A stretch of DNA of 64,000 bases from positions 1 through 64,000 of the forward strand of contig VXLW01000015.1 of NCBI GenBank assembly GCA_009841435.1. Direction: 5' to 3'. The position numbers were made by a program, and so were the translations under genes. Below the pieces are notes generated by a model. It was not told where the DNA came from, did not search any database, and saw only the letters and a program-made list of their open reading frames with translations. Shown in pieces: positions 17,465 to 26,332 of this stretch. This DNA comes from Dehalococcoidia bacterium. Its GTDB lineage: Bacteria; Chloroflexota; Dehalococcoidia; Tepidiformales; Tepidiformaceae. How positions within the stretch are numbered: position 1 is the stretch's first letter; every line of letters begins with the position of its first letter.

Positions 17465-18208
17465 CTACGCGGGGGCGGGGGCGAGGGGGCGGATCGCTTC
17501 CTCGCGTTCAATGAGGCCGTCGGCCATGTAGATGGTGCGGTGACAGCGGGCCGCTACCTCGGGGGCGTGGGTGACGATGACCTGGGTCTGGTTGCTCTGC
17601 CCGTTCAGCTCGACGAGGAGGTCCATGATGCCCCCGGCGGTCGTCGAGTCGAGGGCGCCGGTGGGCTCGTCCGCCCAGACGATGGAGGGGCTGTTGACGA
17701 CGGCGCGGGCAACGGTGACGCGTTGGCGCTGTCCGCCCGATAGCTGGGCGGGGCGGTGACCGGCGTACTGTCGCAGCTCGACCCGCTCGAGGGCGGCGAG
17801 TGCAAGCTCGCGAGCGTCGCGCGGCCTGGTTCCGGAGACGATGAGCGGCAACTCGACGTTCTCGACGGCGGAAAGGACGGGTAGGAGGTTGTACGTCTGG
17901 AAGACGAAACCCATGCCCTGCGCCCGGAACTCCGTCTTCTCGTTGTCGGCCATACGGGCGATGTCCTCGCCGTTGATGAGGACCTGGCCGTCATCGAAGG
18001 TGTCGAGCCCGGAGAGGCAGTTCAGGAGGGTCGTCTTGCCGCAGCCGGAGGGGCCCATGACGGCGACCATCTCGCCGCGGGGCACATAAAGGTCGACGCC
18101 ACGCAGGGCCTGGACCTGCACCTCACCGGTGTCGTACGTCTTCGTGACGCCTCTCGCGTCGATGACCAAGTCGTCCACACGCCCGTCAGCGGTCATTGCA
18201 GCTCCCAT
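17465..18208 (-). CDS. ABC transporter ATP-binding protein (MacB/LolD type)
   Basis: A 247-residue ATPase with all ABC motifs: Walker [10 protein letters not shown] near residue 54, Q-loop FVFQTYN, signature LSGGQRQRV, Walker [14 protein letters not shown] and the H-loop histidine in [13 protein letters not shown]. The LDS instead of LD after Walker B and the compact size match the LolD/MacB exporter family. The partner is the 1127-residue permease 9 bases downstream. An internal ATG (MTADGRV, 18196) is an equally plausible start. A CGCCTG/CAGGCG palindrome lies at 18211-18227, just upstream. Confidence 0.92.
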   Translation of the reverse strand: MGAAMTADGRVDDLVIDARGVTKTYDTGEVQVQALRGVDLYVPRGEMVAVMGPSGCGKTTLLNCLSGLDTFDDGQVLINGEDIARMADNEKTEFRAQGMGFVFQTYNLLPVLSAVENVELPLIVSGTRPRDARELALAALERVELRQYAGHRPAQLSGGQRQRVTVARAVVNSPSIVWADEPTGALDSTTAGGIMDLLVELNGQSNQTQVIVTHAPEVAARCHRTIYMADGLIEREEAIRPLAPAPA

Positions 18209-18332
18209 GACGCCTGTGTGTCAGGCGCCTCACCGAGCGTGGACGACGCACCGCACCCGATCAAGTTTCGACCGGCGCCAGCGGGGGTGCGCACACCTCG
18301 TTGGGGACGCAGAATGTGGGCGGGAGCACGGC

Positions 18333-18485
18333 ATGAGCGACACCGACGAAGGCACACCCGAAGTCGCGCCCGCGCACACGGACGTGCGGGCGCAGTTCAG
18401 CCTGTCCGACATCGCCCTGGTCATCGGGCTGGGCGCGGTGGCCATCATCGCGGGCACGGTCCTGGGGCTCGTCTTCACCACCTAG
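18333..18485 (+). CDS. Small single-span membrane protein
   Basis: A 50-residue ORF preceded by GGGAG about 7 bases upstream of the ATG. The first half is acidic and polar (SDTDEGTPEVAP), the second is one hydrophobic helix (residues 24-47, ALVIGLGAVAIIAGTVLG). It is divergent from the ABC exporter. No family recognised. The ribosome-binding site and clean topology support a real gene; otherwise function is unknown. Confidence 0.5.
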   Translation: MSDTDEGTPEVAPAHTDVRAQFSLSDIALVIGLGAVAIIAGTVLGLVFTT

Positions 18486-18553
18486 GCGAGAAGCCCACCC
18501 CGCTTCACGTAAGCGCACGGTCGAAGGCGATTGCGGCGGGGTATGATCGAGGC

Positions 18554-19048
18554 ATGAACGGCGCTCCCATCGCACGCGGCGATCCCTTGTTGCTGCGCGT
18601 CACCAAGTACGACGGCGAGGCGCACTGGATCCAGCACCTGCGTGTCCTATCGGACGACGGATCGCTGGTGCAGGCGCACGCCTCGGCGGGAAGCCCCATC
18701 TTCACCAGCCGCGGCGAGTTTCGCTCCCGCTACGAGAGCTACGTCCACTTCTGGCGGGACCGCTGGTACAACGTCTTTCGCCTGGCCGAACCGGGCGAGG
18801 AGACGGCGCTCTGGTACTGCAACGTCACGACCCCGCCCGAATTCGAGGACGGCGAGATCCGCTATATCGACCTCGACCTCGACGTGACGGTGCGAGCAGG
18901 CGGAACGATCGAGCTGCTCGATGCGGACGAGTTCGAGGAGCACCGGCTGAAGTACGGCTACCCGCCCGAGGTGGTGGAACACGCCCAGGCGGCAGTCGGC
19001 GAGCTCTCGGAGCTGGCGCAGCGCCACCAGTTCCCGTTCGACCTGTAG
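18554..19048 (+). CDS. DUF402 family protein (possible nucleoside di/triphosphatase)
   Basis: A 164-residue DUF402 protein. The conserved core covers WYCNVTTPPEFEDGEIRYIDLDLDV followed by DADEFEEHRLKYGYP, the acidic pattern that binds divalent metal in the SA1684/YgaC nucleoside phosphatase structures. Substrate unproven. The start is fixed by TATGAT at 18542-18547 followed by 6 nt and ATG, a likely leaderless promoter arrangement. It precedes argS by 43 bases with its own -10-like signal between them. Confidence 0.75.
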   Translation: MNGAPIARGDPLLLRVTKYDGEAHWIQHLRVLSDDGSLVQAHASAGSPIFTSRGEFRSRYESYVHFWRDRWYNVFRLAEPGEETALWYCNVTTPPEFEDGEIRYIDLDLDVTVRAGGTIELLDADEFEEHRLKYGYPPEVVEHAQAAVGELSELAQRHQFPFDL

Positions 19049-19091
19049 GACGCGACTCCCCCGGTGGGGCGAGAGGCGATACGCTTGGGCG

Positions 19092-20807
19092 GTGACTGAC
19101 ACCACGACGCTTCGGGACCGCGTAGGGGCGCTCGTCGCCGGGGCGACCCGGGCGGCAATCGAAGCGGGCACCCTTCCCGATGTGGCCCTGCCGGACGAGC
19201 TGGTCGAGCGGCCACGCGACGCGAGCCACGGCGACTACGCCAGCTCGCTTCCCCTGCGCCTCGCGCGCTCGGCGATGATGCCGCCACTGGCCATTGCCGA
19301 GGCGATCGCCGAGCACCTTCCTGCCAACGACGTCATCGACGCACCGCAGATCGCGCCGCCCGGTTTCATCAACCTGAGCCTGGCCGAGCACTTCGTGCAG
19401 GGCGAGATCGACCGCATCCTCGAGCAGGGCGCGGCGTTCGCCGACAGCACCCTCGGCCAGGGCAAGCGGGTGCAGCTCGAGTTCGTCTCGGCGAATCCCA
19501 CCGGGCCGCTGCACGTGGGAAACGGCCGCGGGGCGGCCATCGGAGACACGCTCGCGTCGGCGCTGGCGGCGGCAGGGTACGACGTCGAGAGGGAATATTA
19601 TGTGAATGACGCGGGCACGCAGACGGACGTGTTCGCGGAGACGCTATACGCGCGCTACCAGCAGCAGCACGGCCGCGACGTTCCGCTTCCCGAGGGCGGT
19701 TACCCGGGCGAGTACATGGTCGACCTGGCCATCGAGATGCGGGAGCGGGAGGGCGACCGCTTCCTCGCAGGGCCGGGCGAGCCGCCCCCTGCGGGCGTGC
19801 GGGAGATGGGCATCGAGCTCATCGTCGAGCAGATCCGGGACACGCTCGGCACCTTCGGCACCGCGTACGACCGCTGGTTCAGCGAGCGGTCGCTGTACGA
19901 GCCCACTGCAGACGGCGGCCCTTCCGCGTACGACGCGGCACTCGCGATCCTGCGCGAGAACGGCCACCTGGCCCAGCGCGAGGGCGCACTCTGGCTCACC
20001 TCCAGCAACCTGGGCGAGGACAAGGACAACGTGGTCGTGCGGTCGGACGGCCGACCGACCTACTTCGCGAGCGACATCGCCTACCACTACGACAAGTTCC
20101 TGACGCGGGGTTTCGACCAGGTCATCAACGTGTGGGGCGCGGATCACCACGGACACGTCTCGCGCCTGGAGGTCGGGACCGAGGCAGTCACCGGCAAGGG
20201 CGACGCCCTCCACCTGCTCCTCTACCAGCTGGTGACGCTGAAGCGGGGAAGCGAAACCGTGCGGCTCTCGAAGCGAGGCGGCGAGATCATCACCCTCGAC
20301 GAGCTGATCGAAGAGGTGGGGCCGGACGCAGCCCGCTTCTTCTTCCTGCTGCGGGCTCCCAGCTCCCAGATGGACTTCGACCTGGACCTCGCCGTGAAGC
20401 AGTCGAACGAGAATCCGGTGTTCTATATCCAGTACGCGCACGCGCGGCTGGCGAGCATCCTCGACCGGGCAGCTGGCGAGGGGCACACGCCGGACGGCGG
20501 CGACGTCGCGCTCCTGACGGCGCCGCACGAGCTGGCGCTGGTGCGGGAGATGCTGCGCCTGTCCGAGGTGATCGAACTGGTCGCGACGACGTACGAACCA
20601 CAGCACCTCGCGCACTACGGCATGGAGCTGGCGACGTCGTTCCACGCCTTCAACGACGCCTTCCGGCAGCAGGGGGACCCGAACCTGAAGGTGATCACGG
20701 ACGACGCGGCCCTGACGGCCGCGCGGCTGCGGCTGGTGCAGGCCGCGAAGATCGCCCTCGGCCGCGTGCTCGACCTGATGGGCATGACCGCACCGGAGCG
20801 GATGTAG
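19092..20807 (+). CDS. argS: Arginyl-tRNA synthetase
   Basis: Class I synthetase charging tRNA-Arg; 571 residues. The N-terminal Arg-tRNA-synthetase domain precedes the HIGH-type motif, here SANPTGPLHVGNGRG near residue 137. The second signature is the short VRLSKRGG (KMSK-like) near residue 390. A DALR anticodon-binding domain ends the protein (QYAHARLASI onward, typical of ArgRS). The start is GTG; TACGCT at 19080-19085 lies 6 nt upstream, suggesting a leaderless message. It is convergent with the DUF429 gene (4-base gap). Confidence 0.97.
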   Translation: MTDTTTLRDRVGALVAGATRAAIEAGTLPDVALPDELVERPRDASHGDYASSLPLRLARSAMMPPLAIAEAIAEHLPANDVIDAPQIAPPGFINLSLAEHFVQGEIDRILEQGAAFADSTLGQGKRVQLEFVSANPTGPLHVGNGRGAAIGDTLASALAAAGYDVEREYYVNDAGTQTDVFAETLYARYQQQHGRDVPLPEGGYPGEYMVDLAIEMREREGDRFLAGPGEPPPAGVREMGIELIVEQIRDTLGTFGTAYDRWFSERSLYEPTADGGPSAYDAALAILRENGHLAQREGALWLTSSNLGEDKDNVVVRSDGRPTYFASDIAYHYDKFLTRGFDQVINVWGADHHGHVSRLEVGTEAVTGKGDALHLLLYQLVTLKRGSETVRLSKRGGEIITLDELIEEVGPDAARFFFLLRAPSSQMDFDLDLAVKQSNENPVFYIQYAHARLASILDRAAGEGHTPDGGDVALLTAPHELALVREMLRLSEVIELVATTYEPQHLAHYGMELATSFHAFNDAFRQQGDPNLKVITDDAALTAARLRLVQAAKIALGRVLDLMGMTAPERM

Positions 20808-20811
20808 CCGC

Positions 20812-21579
20812 CTAGCGCAGCGCTCCCTGTTCGTCCATCTCGCGCGGAGCGACGATATAGCCGTTCAGATCGCCGATCGTTTCCCAACGATCGGGCTGCT
20901 CCCACAGGAGCCAGGCAGCGAGTGCACAGGTCAGCCCGTCGAGGGTGTCGTCGAGACGCTTCAGCGCGGCGCCCCGCGCACCCGCTGCGGTCTCGGGCGC
21001 GAGCGCCCGCTGGACTTCCGCGCTCTCCAGGACGCCCGGCGCCTCGCGTTCCAGCACCTCCCGCAGATAGCACTGATAGCGCTGCATGACCTCGCGGCGG
21101 AAAGCGACGCTGCGGCCGCCCCTGGGCTTGTAGGGAAGGCGCTCAGCGAGACCGAAGAGGCGCACGTGGACTGTGTGGGGGAAGACCTCGACGGCGAACC
21201 TGCCTTGCTCACCGCGCAGTAGCGTGGCCGGTTCGAGCTCGAAGCCGCGCGCTTCCAGCGCCTCGCCGAGGTCGATACCGGCGGTGTAGCCCTGCCGCAC
21301 GGCGTAGTGCGCCTGGTGCGGGGAGGCCTTGTAGCGACCGAATCGCCGTGCCACCTCCCGTTCGGCCCAGCGCTCGGGTGTGTAGAGCAGGGGTGCGTCG
21401 ATGGCGACGACAACCGGGCCTTCGACTGCCGCGATCTCGTCCGCGAGGTTCTCGGTGCCGCAGACGGCGGCCTCAAGGCGCGTGCAGCGCAGGTCCGCGG
21501 CGCTTTCACCCTCGAGCCAGCAGATGCCACTCTCGCGGTGGGATGTCCACGCGAGATCGAGGCCGACGAAGGTGGGCAT
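20812..21579 (-). CDS. DUF429 family protein
   Basis: A 255-residue protein of the DUF429 family (RNase H-like fold predicted). The N-terminal FVGLDLAWTS, VVVAIDAPLLY and C-terminal DDTLDGLTCALAAWL motifs carry the conserved aspartates of the family. Biochemical role unknown. It is convergent with argS and divergent from the nitroreductase gene. Confidence 0.8.
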   Translation of the reverse strand: MPTFVGLDLAWTSHRESGICWLEGESAADLRCTRLEAAVCGTENLADEIAAVEGPVVVAIDAPLLYTPERWAEREVARRFGRYKASPHQAHYAVRQGYTAGIDLGEALEARGFELEPATLLRGEQGRFAVEVFPHTVHVRLFGLAERLPYKPRGGRSVAFRREVMQRYQCYLREVLEREAPGVLESAEVQRALAPETAAGARGAALKRLDDTLDGLTCALAAWLLWEQPDRWETIGDLNGYIVAPREMDEQGALR

Positions 21580-21637
21580 GGCGCTTCACCCTAGCACCGG
21601 GGCCGGGAGGGTGGCACGATCGCGCGCCGGAGGGTGC

Positions 21638-22267
21638 ATGGCGGAGCTCATCGAAGCGCTGTCGGGGAGGCGGGCGCGGCGCGCGTTCGACCCCCGCGAG
21701 ATTCCGGCGGAGACGCAGGAACTGCTCTGGCTGGCGGCATCGGTCGCCCCGAGCCACGGCAACGTGCAGTCGGCGCGGCTGCTGGTGGCGCAGTCGGAGG
21801 GGGCGCGCGAGAAGCTCGTGGCGGCGCTTTCGGAGGGCAACCGGAACTGGGCGCCGGCGGCGCCCCTCCTCGTGGCGCTGGGTTCGATACCGGACCACGA
21901 GCACGCGGATTCGTACGGCGAGGAGCGCGCGCTCTGGTCGTTCCATGCGGGAATCGCGGCGGGGAACCTGATGGCGCAGGCGACGGCGCTCGGGCTGATC
22001 GCGCACCCCATGGCCGGCTTCGACGAAACGGCGGTGCGGGACGTCTTCGGCGCCCCCCTGGAGTTGCGGGTGCTGGTCGTATTCGCGATCGGGTATCCAG
22101 GACCGGTGGAATCGCTGCCCGAGGACCTGCAGCGTCGGGAACAGCGGGAACAGCGGCGTCAGCCGGTCGACCGGCTGGTCGCGGTCGACCGGTGGGCAGA
22201 AGGAAACAGCATGCCCGCGCGCGATCCCTCGCGGCGGAGCGGGCGGAGTGGCAAGCTAGACCGCTAA
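21638..22267 (+). CDS. Nitroreductase family protein
   Basis: A 209-residue FMN-dependent nitroreductase-fold protein. The opening SGRRARRAFDPREIP (Arg FMN-binding motif) and APSHGNVQSARLLVA are family hallmarks, and the C-terminal AIGYPG motif is present. The length is typical. Its tail is Arg/Gln-rich (EQREQRRQPVDR). The start is preceded by GGAGGG; the stop overlaps the next start (TAATG), so it is coupled to the DUF885 peptidase. The natural substrate is unknown. Confidence 0.85.
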   Translation: MAELIEALSGRRARRAFDPREIPAETQELLWLAASVAPSHGNVQSARLLVAQSEGAREKLVAALSEGNRNWAPAAPLLVALGSIPDHEHADSYGEERALWSFHAGIAAGNLMAQATALGLIAHPMAGFDETAVRDVFGAPLELRVLVVFAIGYPGPVESLPEDLQRREQREQRRQPVDRLVAVDRWAEGNSMPARDPSRRSGRSGKLDR

Positions 22268-23940
22268 TGTCAGCGATAACCGATCTCGGGGACACCTACG
22301 TCGAGGAGCTGGCGGCGCTTCACCCCAACGCCGCCACGAGCCTGGGCATCGCCGGGCACGAGGACGAGCTCACGGACTACTCGGTCGAGGGGTTCGAGGC
22401 ACGCGACCGGCTCACACGCGACACGCTCGCCCGGCTCGAAGGGCTGGCCGACGAAGCCGACGACGACCGCATCCTGCGGGAGGTGATGCGCGAGGCGCTC
22501 ACCGTGGACGCCGAGCTGCACGAGACAGGGGACTACCTCGCCGGACTCAACGTGCTGGCATCGCCGATGCAGGGGCTCCGGAGCACGTTCGACCTGATGC
22601 CAACCGCGGGCGAGGCCGAGTGGGCCACGATCGCCCGGCGCCTCGCACGCCTGCCCGCAGCGCTGGCCGGCTACCGGACCACGCTGGCAGCGGGGCTGGC
22701 GGGGGAGCGCGCCGCTGCCCGGCGGCAGGTCGAGGCGTGCGTGAAACAGTGCGAAACCTGGGCGGGCAACGGCGACGGCGGCTTCTTCGCGGAGTTCGTG
22801 GGGCGCGCCGGCGACGATCTTTCGGAAGGACTCCGGCGCGACCTTGATGGCGCGGCCACCGCGGCCGCGGAGAGCTATCGCGCCTTCGGGAGCTTCCTCC
22901 GCGACACGTACCTGCCTCGCGCTGCCGAGCGCGACGCCGTGGGAGAGGAGCGGTACGCCCGCTACGCGCGCTCCTACAACCGCTGCGATCTCGACCTGCG
23001 CGAGACCTACGCGTGGGGCTGGGACGAAATCCACCGTATCCAGCGAGAGATGGAGGAGGCGGCGGAGCAGATCGCCCCGGGCGAGGGCGTCGAAGCGGCC
23101 AAGAACGTGCTCGAAACGGATCCCGAGCGCGCCATCGAGGGGGTCGAGCCGTTCCGGCAGTGGATGCAGGACCTGCAGGACCGGACAATCGCGGACCTGA
23201 ACGGCACGCACTTCGACATTCCCGAGAAGCTGCAGCGCCTCGAGGCGATGATCGCGCCTCCGGGCGGCGCGCTGGCGATGTACTACACGAGCCCCTCCGA
23301 GGACTTCTCGCGGCCGGGGCGGACGTGGTACCCGACGGGCGGGAAGACGCGCTTCCCGCTCTGGGGCGAGGTCTCGATTGCGTACCACGAGGGCGTTCCG
23401 GGACACCACCTCGAGCGTGGCAACACGCGACTGCTCGACCTGTCGCGCTTCCAGCGGCTGATCGGAGACTGCTCGGGGTACGTCGAGGGCTGGGCGTTGT
23501 ACGCCGAGCGCCTCATGGGCGAGCTCGGATACCTGGAGGTGCCCGACTACAAAGTGGGGCTGCTGGCCTCGCAGGCGCTGCGCACGGTGCGGGTCATCAT
23601 CGATATCGGAATGCACCTGGAGCTCGCCATCCCGGAAGGGCAGCCGTTCCACCCCGGGGAGGTCTGGACGCCGGCGCTGGGCGACGAGTTCGCGAGAACC
23701 AGGAGCCACTTCCCGGCGGACTTCATCGCGAGCGAGATCGACCGCTACCTCGGGCTTCCGGGGCAGGCGATCAGCTACAAGGTGGGGGAGCGCTACTGGC
23801 TGGCCGCGCGGGAAGGGGCGCGCCAGAGCCTCGGCGACGCCTTCGACCTGACGACGTTCCACCGGGAGGCGCTCGCCATGGGGCCGATGGGGCTGGGGCT
23901 GCTCGCGCAGGAGAGCGCCCGGCTGGGGGACGGCGTATGA
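22267..23940 (+). CDS. DUF885 family metallopeptidase
   Basis: A 557-residue protein of the DUF885 family, related to zinc carboxypeptidases. The motif YHEGVPGHHLE supplies the HExxxGHHxE-type metal site, followed by a conserved GYVEGWALYAERLM segment where a further Glu ligand lies. No signal peptide, so probably cytoplasmic. The first half is helical and acidic. It overlaps both neighbours (TAATG with the nitroreductase, ATGA with the small membrane gene). Confidence 0.85.
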   Translation: MSAITDLGDTYVEELAALHPNAATSLGIAGHEDELTDYSVEGFEARDRLTRDTLARLEGLADEADDDRILREVMREALTVDAELHETGDYLAGLNVLASPMQGLRSTFDLMPTAGEAEWATIARRLARLPAALAGYRTTLAAGLAGERAAARRQVEACVKQCETWAGNGDGGFFAEFVGRAGDDLSEGLRRDLDGAATAAAESYRAFGSFLRDTYLPRAAERDAVGEERYARYARSYNRCDLDLRETYAWGWDEIHRIQREMEEAAEQIAPGEGVEAAKNVLETDPERAIEGVEPFRQWMQDLQDRTIADLNGTHFDIPEKLQRLEAMIAPPGGALAMYYTSPSEDFSRPGRTWYPTGGKTRFPLWGEVSIAYHEGVPGHHLERGNTRLLDLSRFQRLIGDCSGYVEGWALYAERLMGELGYLEVPDYKVGLLASQALRTVRVIIDIGMHLELAIPEGQPFHPGEVWTPALGDEFARTRSHFPADFIASEIDRYLGLPGQAISYKVGERYWLAAREGARQSLGDAFDLTTFHREALAMGPMGLGLLAQESARLGDGV

Positions 23941-24194
23941 CGGTGCGGCGAACGGTCGGCGGCGCGCTCATTGTGGTGCCCTCGCTCCTCTCGGGAGTGG
24001 GCATCGCCTTCATCCTCGCGGCCATCCTGGTGAACCACCAGATCATCCAGGACGCCTTCATGATCGTGGGCGCGGTGATGCTGTGGTTCGACTTCTTCGT
24101 GACGATGGCGATCATCCGCTACTCGCTGCGCAGCCTCGACCGGCGCATCGCCGTGATCGAAGAGCGCGGCGAGGACGAAGCGGACTCGAACTAG
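23937..24194 (+). CDS. Small two-span membrane protein
   Basis: An 85-residue protein with two hydrophobic helices (about residues 8-31 and 38-60) and a charged C-terminal tail (RSLDRRIAVIEERGEDEAD). Its ATG overlaps the stop of the DUF885 gene, so it is co-translated. No family recognised. It is convergent with the DinB-like gene, overlapping it by 4 bases at the stop codons. Confidence 0.55.
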   Translation: MTVRRTVGGALIVVPSLLSGVGIAFILAAILVNHQIIQDAFMIVGAVMLWFDFFVTMAIIRYSLRSLDRRIAVIEERGEDEADSN

Positions 24195-24721
24195 ATCGTC
24201 AGGCCACCCAGGCCGAGGATGCCGCGCGCGTACTCGATCTCGCCCACATGGCGGTAGCCGTGGCTCAGGCAGACGCCGTTCAGTCCCTGCCAGAGCGACA
24301 TCTCGCCGAGGGGCTTGATGGTGACGGTGCGGGTGTCGAACTCGGCGGGGGACATCTCGGCCAGGTAGTCGTCGGTGGCCTGCCAGACGCGGGGCTGGTA
24401 CTCGCGCCAGCCTTCCAGGTCGTTGAGCGTCATGGCCTTCGCCTCTTCCTCGGGCATGCCCGTGCCCTGGGAGGTGCGGTGCAGGCCGAAGCGCTCGTCG
24501 TACCCGCCCTCGAGCCAGACGGTGGGCCTGCCCCGGGCGATGAAGTTGACGATGTTGTCCTCGGTACGGACGTAGTGCCAGAGGCTGAAGAAGGGGCTGA
24601 GGCCGCCCTCGGTGGGGCGGAAGTTGAGCTGTTCGAGGGTCATGTCGCCGATGGCCTCGTCGAGGAGGGCGTGCATGGAGGTAAGTCCGGTGCGGAGGAT
24701 TTCGAGTGGGGTGGTGCTCAT
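24191..24721 (-). CDS. DinB-like four-helix protein
   Basis: A 176-residue DinB/YfiT-type putative metalloenzyme. Conserved histidines occur in SLWHYVRTEDN near residue 48 and in SHGYRHVGEIEYARG near the C-terminus, the usual three-His site of this family. Family members include thiol-dependent transferases; the role here is unknown. I chose the ATG giving MSTTPLEILR; the frame stays open a further 57 bases upstream without a better start. Confidence 0.75.
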   Translation of the reverse strand: MSTTPLEILRTGLTSMHALLDEAIGDMTLEQLNFRPTEGGLSPFFSLWHYVRTEDNIVNFIARGRPTVWLEGGYDERFGLHRTSQGTGMPEEEAKAMTLNDLEGWREYQPRVWQATDDYLAEMSPAEFDTRTVTIKPLGEMSLWQGLNGVCLSHGYRHVGEIEYARGILGLGGLTI

Positions 24722-24813
24722 GTCGGCCTCGCGGAAGGAAGTCCGCCGATCGTGCCTGCTCGTGGCGGTGGTGTCCAAGGCGCGCCGGTAGACTGCCCGC
24801 CGGAGGCACGTCC

Positions 24814-25326
24814 ATGTCCGCAGACACAGAGTCGCGTCCCTACCCGCCCCTCACCCCTTACCTGACGGTGAGCGACGCGGCGGCCGCGATCGCGTTCTAC
24901 GTGAAGGCGTTCGGGGCGGAGGAGATCGAGCGCGCGCTCACGCCGGACGGACAGAAAGTCATGCACGCCGAGGTGGCGGTGAACGGCGGGCTGATCATGC
25001 TCTCGGACGACTTCTCCGAGAGCCCTCAGCAGGGGTCGACCCCGGAAGCGCTGGGCGGGAGCCCAGTCACCATCCACCTCTCGGTCGAGGACGCGGAGGC
25101 GTTGTGGGAACGGGCGGTAGCGGCGGGGGCGGAGGTGACGATGCCGCTCGAGCGACAGTTCTGGGGGGCGCTCTACGGGCGGCTACGCGATCCGTTCGGG
25201 CACTACTGGTCGGTAATCTCCGAGATGGCCCCGGTTTCAGACGAGGAACTGCGTGAAGGCGCCTCGGAGGCGTTCCCGGATCACGCCGAGGGCTCGGCCC
25301 ACGGGGCTCCCCCCACGGGTCAATGA
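24814..25326 (+). CDS. VOC family protein (PhnB-like)
   Basis: A 170-residue PhnB/glyoxalase-like protein with the family opening LTPYLTVSDAAAAIAFYVKAFGA, the central MHAEVAVNGGLIMLSDD and the closing YGRLRDPFGHYWSV motifs. A GGAGG Shine-Dalgarno sequence lies about 10 bases before the ATG. The function is not specific: proteins of this fold bind or transform many small molecules. It is followed 3 bases later by an NTF2-like gene and may form an operon with it. Confidence 0.8.
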   Translation: MSADTESRPYPPLTPYLTVSDAAAAIAFYVKAFGAEEIERALTPDGQKVMHAEVAVNGGLIMLSDDFSESPQQGSTPEALGGSPVTIHLSVEDAEALWERAVAAGAEVTMPLERQFWGALYGRLRDPFGHYWSVISEMAPVSDEELREGASEAFPDHAEGSAHGAPPTGQ

Positions 25327-25329
25327 ACC

Positions 25330-25773
25330 ATGTACCATGCGCTGCCCATGCCCGACGAGTACACCGCCATCCGCCAGCTTGCCGAGCGCTACGTCGACGC
25401 CGTCAACCGCCGGAACCAGGACGCATGGCTGGCGACGTGGGCGCCGGACGGCGTGTTCGATTACGGGCACGACGATCCGCCCCGCAGCCACAACGCGCTG
25501 GCCCGCTTCTGGGACATGTCGGTGGAGGGGATGGAGGTGCTCATGTCCGTCACCTCCGGCGTCGTTGAGCGCGTCGAGGGCGATACAGCCAAGGCGCGTT
25601 GGTACCACACGGAGTACGTCCAGCGCGGCGACGACACGCCCCTGGCCGGCCTGACCCTGTACGAAGACGATGTTGTGCGCATCGACGGGGAGTGGCGCTT
25701 CGCGCTGCGAGAGCACTACGTGCTCTTCAGCGGCGAACTGGAGGGATCCTTCTACCCCTACGACCCGCGCTGA
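25330..25773 (+). CDS. NTF2-like / SnoaL-like protein A
   Basis: A 147-residue cone-shaped NTF2-fold protein (SnoaL-like), beginning with the family's IRQLAERYVDAVNRRNQDAW helix. Such proteins are isomerases, hydrolases, dehydratases or steroid-modifying enzymes; none can be named here. An internal ATG (MPDEYTAI, 25348) is a plausible alternative start because it aligns better with the paralogue 64 bases downstream. The two proteins share the pattern YTAIRxxAERYVDAVNR and the TWAPDG turn, so they are tandem duplicates. Confidence 0.75.
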   Translation: MYHALPMPDEYTAIRQLAERYVDAVNRRNQDAWLATWAPDGVFDYGHDDPPRSHNALARFWDMSVEGMEVLMSVTSGVVERVEGDTAKARWYHTEYVQRGDDTPLAGLTLYEDDVVRIDGEWRFALREHYVLFSGELEGSFYPYDPR

Positions 25774-25836
25774 ACGCGACCAACAGCGGCCCGCTGGCGC
25801 AGCGCGCGCAGGGCAAAATCAACCGGGAGAAACGCA

Positions 25837-26280
25837 ATGGGAAAGCCGACAGTTGAGGACTACACCGCCATCCGCATGGTGGCCGAGCGCTACGTCGATG
25901 CGGTTAACCGCTTCGACGCGGAGGCGTGGGGCCAGACGTGGGCGCCGGACGGCGAGTGGAACGTGGGCGAGGTCCATAAGGGCCGCGAGGTGATGGTGCC
26001 GCTGTGGACGCAGATCATGGGCAGCATCCCCAACGTCTACATGCACGTGTACTCGGGCGTCGTCGACGACGTGACGGGCGACACGGCGCGGGGCCGCTGG
26101 TACATGGGCGAGTTCCTGAACATGGCCGACGGTTCGCAGTCGATGAACTCGATCTGCTACGTGGACACGTACACGCGCATCGACGGGCAGTGGTACATCC
26201 AGACGCGGGAATTCCAGGCGCTGTACCGGGGCCCGGCCGACCTGAGCGGCGAGTTCGCGAAGATCGCGGTCCCGGTCTAG
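25837..26280 (+). CDS. NTF2-like / SnoaL-like protein B
   Basis: A 147-residue paralogue of the preceding NTF2-fold protein, with the same AERYVDAVNR helix and TWAPDG motif but a diverged C-terminal half (RGRWYMGEFLNMADG). A GGGAGAAA ribosome-binding site lies about 8 bases upstream. A hairpin just after its stop (26307-26332) may end transcription from both sides. Substrate unknown. Confidence 0.75.
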   Translation: MGKPTVEDYTAIRMVAERYVDAVNRFDAEAWGQTWAPDGEWNVGEVHKGREVMVPLWTQIMGSIPNVYMHVYSGVVDDVTGDTARGRWYMGEFLNMADGSQSMNSICYVDTYTRIDGQWYIQTREFQALYRGPADLSGEFAKIAVPV

Positions 26281-26306
26281 GGGCTCTTGCCCGACCCAAC
26301 CCTGAG

Positions 26307-26332
26307 CCTGAGCGGCCTCGCGGCCGCTCAGG
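26307..26332. terminator. Hairpin between convergent genes
   Basis: A perfect 11-bp stem CCTGAGCGGCC / GGCCGCTCAGG with a TCGC loop lies between the NTF2-like gene and the convergent TIMP-like gene. On the plus strand it is followed only by TTTGG, so it is not a classical intrinsic terminator with a U-tract; it overlaps the minus-strand stop codon. Position and symmetry suggest a bidirectional transcription end. Confidence 0.5.
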
